IMG/VR virus record: IMGVR_UViG_3300005429_000200 | Span: 1-25,862 of that record | Direction: 5' to 3' (one strand) | Source of the DNA: a virus | DNA: 25,862 nucleotides | Shown here: in pieces, positions 21,988 to 25,862 of the stretch | Numbering within the stretch: the stretch's first letter is position 1 | Layout: each line of letters begins with the position of its first letter | The notes under the pieces: generated by a model | The model's database searches: none | What the model was told of the DNA's origin: nothing | Seen by the model: the letters and a program-made list of their open reading frames with translations, nothing else | Made by a program: the position numbers and the translations under genes

Positions 21988-23175
21988 TTATTTACTTTTC
22001 GCTCTCTTTTTTGATTTAGACTCCGCTTCCTTTGCCTGCGCGTCTTTTAGTATTGCCTCTCTGTATACGTGTACAATTTCTTGTTCAAATTGTTTTGTAT
22101 CTTTTTCTAACTTCTGCATAGATTTTAAATTTGGATATTTTTTCTTTTTATGCATCAACCTTGTTTTTTTCATAGTATCTTGCTTTTCAAGTTCATCAAT
22201 ATCAACAGTAGCTATTTCTGTAGGATCAAATAGCTTCATTGTTTTTTGATGAAATTGAATACTCTGTGGTGTATAATCTCGTTCAGGTACGGTGTGTGCC
22301 GGAGGAAATACGATTACTGTAGGTGTGCCTATAAGTTGAGCTAAGAAAGCAAAACCACCACGTGAAGATATTAGGTAAGAACAACTTGAAATTTTATCAA
22401 CTAGTTGTTTAGGTGTCATAGTATAATCAAGATATTCTATACTGCGCTTAGATTTCTTTAGAGCTTTTTCTAAATCTCTCCAATATTTACTAACAACTTT
22501 TTTATCTTGCGATATCATTTTATCGCCAATATTAGCAAACGAATTATTAGAAATTAAATCCCAATCTAATGGAGGAGAATATTTGTATATACAAACAGAA
22601 TCTTTTTTAGGTCTCTTCCATTGTGTTTTAGTAGGGTACCATTCCATCTGCGTTGAAAGTGGAACAAATGAATATTGTTCCATATTAATTGGGACATGTT
22701 TATACCACATATTTCTATGATTTCTATCTATGTGGGAAAAAAGATCCTTACCTCTTAAAGCACTTTTATATGTTCTTAGAATATTTCCGTAAGACCTTCT
22801 AATTTTAACAAAATCATATTCAATATCAGAACCCCACTCTTTAACCATAAAATTAACTTTATCTAAAGTAGTTTCCTTATTACTAAACCCCTTTTTCTCA
22901 TGAGTTTCATCATATAAGATCTTTAACTTTATAGGCCTAATTTCGTTCATCCACATCCAATAATTCATATTGCAGACTATATCGCCATAACCATAATCGG
23001 TTATTATACTAACCCGTTTAGATAGATCCATATTGAGTTCATTTTTGAACACTGAATCTATGTTATTTGAATGATAATATTCGTGATCTAATTGATGATA
23101 ATTTGCCCATCTAAAATTGGGCAAAAGTATCCTATTATCTTCAAATAATACTTTTATTGCTGTTTCTTTATTCAT
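21988..23175 (-). CDS. GT-B-like glycosyltransferase (heptosyltransferase-like fold)
   Basis: 395 aa. The segment CSYLISSRGGFAFLAQLIGTPTVIVFPP (265-292) parallels the GT9/heptosyltransferase signature in which an ADLVIGNDSG-type turn is followed by LA..LGTPTV. The N-terminal DYGYGDIVCNMNYWMW (60-75) parallels the first loop (GDxV) of the same enzymes. Tail residues about 330-395 are lysine-rich. Predicted to move a sugar from a nucleotide-sugar in the cytoplasm; acceptor unknown (LPS, protein or modified DNA). It is the first gene after the sigma70-like promoter at 23186-23214, with its ATG only 10 nt below the -10 box. Confidence 0.7.
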   Translation of the reverse strand: MNKETAIKVLFEDNRILLPNFRWANYHQLDHEYYHSNNIDSVFKNELNMDLSKRVSIITDYGYGDIVCNMNYWMWMNEIRPIKLKILYDETHEKKGFSNKETTLDKVNFMVKEWGSDIEYDFVKIRRSYGNILRTYKSALRGKDLFSHIDRNHRNMWYKHVPINMEQYSFVPLSTQMEWYPTKTQWKRPKKDSVCIYKYSPPLDWDLISNNSFANIGDKMISQDKKVVSKYWRDLEKALKKSKRSIEYLDYTMTPKQLVDKISSCSYLISSRGGFAFLAQLIGTPTVIVFPPAHTVPERDYTPQSIQFHQKTMKLFDPTEIATVDIDELEKQDTMKKTRLMHKKKKYPNLKSMQKLEKDTKQFEQEIVHVYREAILKDAQAKEAESKSKKRAKSK

Positions 23176-23185
23176 AATTTCCTAT

Positions 23186-23214
23186 ATTATACCTTATTTC
23201 TTTAATAATATCAA
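23186..23214 (-). promoter_or_regulatory. Sigma70-like promoter TTGATA-17-TATAAT (minus strand)
   Basis: On the minus strand TTGATA (23214-23209) and TATAAT (23191-23186) are spaced by exactly 17 nt in the 125-bp gap between uvsW and the glycosyltransferase. Predicted start is only a few bases before the ATG at 23175. It would drive the glycosyltransferase, H1-like, gp55 and downstream recombination genes via host polymerase. A weaker late-like AATAAATA lies at 23225-23232. Confidence 0.75.
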
Positions 23215-23238
23215 GGGTTATTTTTATTTATTTTTCGG

Positions 23239-23267
23239 TTGACCTTTTCGTAAAAATATGATATAAT
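23239..23267 (+). promoter_or_regulatory. Opposite-facing sigma70-like promoter TTGACC-17-TGATATAAT (plus strand)
   Basis: TTGACC (23239-23244) and TATAAT (23262-23267), 17 nt apart and with a TGn extended -10, on the plus strand. It points away from all annotated genes and into the 3' end of uvsW in antisense. Only a 12-codon ORF (MLLPPGKYIIKS, starting at 23273) follows. It could produce a small or antisense RNA. The match is strong, but no terminator was found downstream. Confidence 0.55.
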
Positions 23268-23300
23268 ATTTAATGTTGTTGCCACCGGGAAAATATATAA

Positions 23301-24749
23301 TTAAATCCTAATGTGAAACATATTGTATTTGAACTGTTGTTCATTGTATTGGGAAATTCTTTCTTTAAAATGTTTCAATGTATAGTTGGTATAAGATTTA
23401 TAAGATAAATCATCAGCTATATCAAATAACACCGCTTCCTCTTTATTATCACCTTTTCTCAAACCCCTACCTATTGATTGTAAGTTTCTTATTTTAGATT
23501 TAGTAGGACTAGCAAAAATGATGTTGTGAAGGTTCCTAATATTAATACCAGTGCTGAAAGTACCGAAACTTGCAACAATAATTGCGTCTTTTTCTGATTC
23601 AGTGATTTTTCTGATTTCTTCTCTATTTGTTCCATCTACTCCTCCATGAACAAAAAATACTTTTCTACTTTCTCCTACTTTTTCTTTAATAATATTATAT
23701 AGTATCTTACCATGTTTTTCAACGAATTGAAACAAAAGCAGTGTGTTACCTTTTTGATCAACTGCTAAATTTCTAATGAATTTATTTCTTTTAGGATGTC
23801 TAACAAGAAAATCCATTTCATCTTGATATGAGAAACTTTTACTTTCAGCTTTTACTTCATCATCATATGTCAATATGACTGCTTGAATGGAAAATTTAGA
23901 AAGGTATCCTGCATCTATTAAATCTTTAGTTTGAGTTACATTAAAAATAGGACCGAACAATCCCTCAAGAACTAACTTGTGAGTTTGGGAATCATCTAAT
24001 GTACCCGTTGTACCAAATTTATATCTACACTTTTTTAACTTACTCATTACAGTAGTTAAAGATTTGGCTTTAAATAGATGAGCTTCATCTCCTACCATAA
24101 ATTCGAATCCTTCAAAATATTCTTTAGGCATTCCATATATTGATTGCCAGGTTGTTATAACTACTGGTTTATCAGTTACTTTTTCCTTACCGGCACTTAT
24201 AATATGACAGTTTTTTTCTACATCCCAATCACTGCTATATTCTTGAAAATCTGTATACATCTGTTGTGTTAATGATACAGTTGGTACCACTATAAGACTC
24301 CTTGTATTATAATATCTTAAAAGTAAATATATAATAAGAGATTTGCCGGAGGCTGTTGGAGATAAAAGTAAACACCTGTCATTACGAATACAATGTGTTA
24401 TAGCTTTTAATTGATAATCTCTAGGTTCTAAGCTTAAAGAGAAGCGTTCACGTAACCCAGAGCTATCAGTATCAGTGTAATTACTATCACCGAACGTAAA
24501 GCCTTTATCAATTTGTAAGTCATATTCTCCGATTTCACAGAACTTTTTAATGTATCCAGCAAGCCCATAGTATAATCTCCTTGTTCTTATATCGAATAAT
24601 CTAATTTTACCATCCCAAAATCCATTCTTATAGGATGATGTGAATCTAGCATTAGGAACTTCAAACGTAAAATAATCGTTTAATTCAGCTGCCTGACTTC
24701 TATCACATTCAACTAATAAATGAACATCATCAATTTTCTTTAATATCAT
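23301..24749 (-). CDS. uvsW: UvsW-like RNA-DNA / DNA helicase
   Basis: 482 aa superfamily 2 helicase. Motif I SPTASGKS (130-137), motif II GDEAH (220-224), motif III TTGT (247-250), a SFGTFSTGINI segment (394-404) and motif VI QSIGRGLRKG (424-433) are all present, and the N-terminal 100 residues form the UvsW-specific DNA-binding part. In T4 it unwinds R-loops and branched DNA, switching replication from origin-dependent to recombination-dependent mode late in infection. Length is close to T4 UvsW (about 500 aa). Its start overlaps the uvsY stop by an ATGA (24746-24749). Confidence 0.95.
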   Translation of the reverse strand: MILKKIDDVHLLVECDRSQAAELNDYFTFEVPNARFTSSYKNGFWDGKIRLFDIRTRRLYYGLAGYIKKFCEIGEYDLQIDKGFTFGDSNYTDTDSSGLRERFSLSLEPRDYQLKAITHCIRNDRCLLLSPTASGKSLIIYLLLRYYNTRSLIVVPTVSLTQQMYTDFQEYSSDWDVEKNCHIISAGKEKVTDKPVVITTWQSIYGMPKEYFEGFEFMVGDEAHLFKAKSLTTVMSKLKKCRYKFGTTGTLDDSQTHKLVLEGLFGPIFNVTQTKDLIDAGYLSKFSIQAVILTYDDEVKAESKSFSYQDEMDFLVRHPKRNKFIRNLAVDQKGNTLLLFQFVEKHGKILYNIIKEKVGESRKVFFVHGGVDGTNREEIRKITESEKDAIIVASFGTFSTGINIRNLHNIIFASPTKSKIRNLQSIGRGLRKGDNKEEAVLFDIADDLSYKSYTNYTLKHFKERISQYNEQQFKYNMFHIRI

Positions 24750-25189
24750 TGTCCCATTGTAAACCGTAAAAAGTCAATAGCCGATTTAATGTTGTATCCT
24801 CTTGTATTTAGGGATTTGATAATCGATTCTAAAAACTCTACTTTTATCTTTTGATATTCCAGTTTTTGATTTGCTTCAATTAAATCATCATCTCCCTGAA
24901 GATATGTTTCTATTTTAGGTTCATATCCTTTGATTAATTTAATTTTAAATTGTTCCCAACCTAGTTCTTCTAATTCTTCCTCACTCATTTTTCCAGCATA
25001 CCAAATGGTCTTATGTTTTATGAGTTTTTTATTTGCAAAAAATAACCTCTTCTGGGAGAGAGATTCATCATTATAAATTCCTAGATATTTACTATGAAGA
25101 TTGGGGAGTTTTAATAATTCTGCGTCTAATTTTGTATCATCAATCTGACAATCTTTTTGCCACATTGTTTGAATGTCACTTAATTTCAT
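24746..25189 (-). CDS. uvsY: UvsY-like recombination mediator
   Basis: 147 aa, similar in length to T4 UvsY (137). The pattern MKLSDIQTMWQKDCQIDDTKLDAEL at the start, a WYAGKMSEEELEELGW middle and SIIKSLNTRGYNIKSAIDFLRFTMG at the end match the UvsY family, in which the C-terminal IKSRGF.IK.A.. helix is typical. UvsY loads the UvsX recombinase onto single strands coated by gp32. The gene sits between the tail tube gene and uvsW, as in other T4-like phages where uvsY and uvsW neighbour structural genes. Confidence 0.85.
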   Translation of the reverse strand: MKLSDIQTMWQKDCQIDDTKLDAELLKLPNLHSKYLGIYNDESLSQKRLFFANKKLIKHKTIWYAGKMSEEELEELGWEQFKIKLIKGYEPKIETYLQGDDDLIEANQKLEYQKIKVEFLESIIKSLNTRGYNIKSAIDFLRFTMGQ

Positions 25190-25195
25190 AATATT

Positions 25196-25738
25196 TTATG
25201 CGGGTTCGTTTATCCTTGTCATTGTATAATAATTATATTGGAAAACTACGTCTACTGTGGTGTAGGTTATATCGGATTGTGTTAAATCAAATTGAACAGA
25301 TCCAATAGATTTTGGCCATAGATTATAAAAATCAAATCTTAGCGATGGATTTTTAGAGCCTGTAAGAATAAATAATTGCCCTGTTGTATCCAATCCATCT
25401 TTTTTTCTTTTTTCATATCCTTCAAAACCGAAAGGCTTACCTAAACCTATTATCCATCTCTGTATTTCTTCCCAATTTTTTAAGTATTCGTCAAGGATTA
25501 TCGTTATAGAAAATTCATCGAATGTTACATTATCGCCAGCTACATAATGTTGTTTATGTGGTGTAGCAACGGGTATTTCTGATATTGAAACACCTGGTAA
25601 ATTGGCTGTTTGACAATAAAATTGAGTCTCTGGCATATGAGTACATAAAAATCTAAAGCCAGTAGGTGAAAGGTAATTTATATTATCGGAACCTAGTTTT
25701 CCGGTTCGCGATGTCGTTGTTTTGTCTACGAGTGCCAT
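25196..25738 (-). CDS. 19: Tail tube protein, gp19 family
   Basis: 180 aa. The arrangement FYCQTANLPGVSISEIPV (40-57), AGDNVTFDEFSITI (67-80), LWPKSIGSVQFD (140-151) and a final strand VDVVFQYNYY (162-171) parallels T4 gp19: F.CKATALP, AGDRTFDDW, LWPTNVGELQLD, ALDYWE. The protein would stack as hexameric rings forming the tail tube. Baseplate tube initiators gp48/gp54 and a marine-phage gp3-type tail-completion protein share related folds or map positions and are alternatives. It has its own late promoter (25791) and a good ribosome site, AAAGGT. It is 6 nt upstream of uvsY. Confidence 0.75.
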   Translation of the reverse strand: MALVDKTTTSRTGKLGSDNINYLSPTGFRFLCTHMPETQFYCQTANLPGVSISEIPVATPHKQHYVAGDNVTFDEFSITIILDEYLKNWEEIQRWIIGLGKPFGFEGYEKRKKDGLDTTGQLFILTGSKNPSLRFDFYNLWPKSIGSVQFDLTQSDITYTTVDVVFQYNYYTMTRINEPA

Positions 25739-25754
25739 TAATACCTTTAAACAT

Positions 25755-25791
25755 AAAAAAAAGGGTAAGAAGTTCTAGACCCCTTACCCTT
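25755..25791 (-). terminator. Intrinsic terminator between upstream gene and tail tube gene
   Basis: On the minus strand AAGGGTAAG (25791-25783) pairs perfectly with CTTACCCTT (25769-25761), a 9-bp stem with a loop of about 13 nt, followed by a run of eight T (25762-25755, overlapping the stem end). It follows the upstream partial gene and would stop its transcript before the tail tube gene. Confidence 0.85.
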
Positions 25792-25798
25792 ATTTATA
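25791..25798 (-). promoter_or_regulatory. T4-type late promoter TATAAATA abutting the terminator
   Basis: Perfect TATAAATA on the minus strand ending exactly at the first base of the terminator stem. Transcripts would start inside the 5' stem arm, so they could not form the full hairpin and would pass into the tail tube gene 53 nt away. Confidence 0.75.
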
Positions 25799-25818
25799 TC
25801 ACTTAATTTAATACAAGA

Positions 25819-25862
25819 TTACATCAAGTTTGTAACTAGACAGCGCCTGTAGTAAACGTTGG
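25819..25862 (-). CDS. 3' end of an upstream gene, reading frame ambiguous
   Basis: The terminator implies a gene ending just to its right. Three minus-strand frames are open at the window edge. One ends TFTTGAV then TAG at 25836, another ends NVYYRRCLVTNLM then TAA at 25819, and a third reads on to a TAA at about 25808. I cannot decide among them. In T4-like phages a strongly terminated structural gene, such as the major capsid or another tail gene, would fit, but identity is not shown here. Confidence 0.35.
   Translation of the reverse strand, partial: NVYYRRCLVTNLM

Overview
The window looks like part of the genome of a marine T4-like myovirus (Straboviridae/Kyanoviridae-type core gene set). 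Diagnostic T4-core proteins are present: recombination subunits gp46 and gp47, late sigma factor gp55, helicase UvsW, recombination mediator UvsY and a gp19-family tail tube protein. They come with accessory genes typical of marine T4-like phages: peptide deformylase, QueD/QueE, an A-type Fe-S carrier, a bS21 ribosomal protein, asparagine synthetase and glycosyltransferases. The DNA is AT-rich. Every gene I accept lies on the minus strand, densely packed with ATGA-type overlaps. I see no photosynthesis genes, tRNAs, IS elements or CRISPR arrays. The host cannot be fixed from this sequence; a marine alphaproteobacterium such as SAR11, another proteobacterium or a cyanobacterium are all possible.

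Layout, in the direction of transcription (high to low coordinates). 25862-25792: the 3' tail of an upstream gene, then an intrinsic terminator (25755-25791) that abuts a late promoter TATAAATA (25791-25798). 25738-23301: tail tube protein, uvsY, uvsW. 23300-23176: the largest gene-free stretch (125 bp), holding two back-to-back sigma70-like promoters. One drives the next genes; the other points the opposite way, antisense to uvsW. 23175-15038: a GT-B-like glycosyltransferase, a lysine-rich histone-H1-like peptide, gp55, gp47, a ribbon-helix-helix-like protein, gp46, peptide deformylase, a small acidic ORF, a QueD-like protein, a Cys-containing small protein, QueE and an unknown 255-aa protein. 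15028-4866: a late promoter followed by about 10 kb of virion appendage genes. These include a 1213-aa fibre protein built from repeats and a 257-aa protein ending in a cupredoxin-like domain. 4852-2353: AsnB, a GT-A-like glycosyltransferase, bS21 and a 58-aa TTG-start gene. 2349-1: another sigma70-like promoter, a zinc-ribbon protein, an LSm-like protein, then an Fe-S module (IscU, two unknown genes, an IscA-type carrier) and a partial gene.

How the genes may work together. gp46/gp47, UvsW and UvsY form the recombination-dependent replication machinery, and gp55 switches on late genes such as the fibre block. The QueD/QueE pair makes the 7-deazaguanine precursor used for tRNA queuosine or for modified phage DNA. 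QueE is a radical-SAM [4Fe-4S] enzyme, so a phage-borne IscU scaffold plus A-type carrier could help mature such enzymes. AsnB, two glycosyltransferases and the fibre genes point to surface-glycan modification and host recognition. bS21 and peptide deformylase act on translation.

The most unusual elements are: the IscU/IscA operon with two unknown genes inside it; the QueD-like protein in which two of the three canonical zinc histidines are tyrosines; QueE with an insert splitting its cluster-binding cysteines; the cupredoxin-like appendage; and the compact promoter/terminator arrangements. I did not find a wholly new defence-type system.
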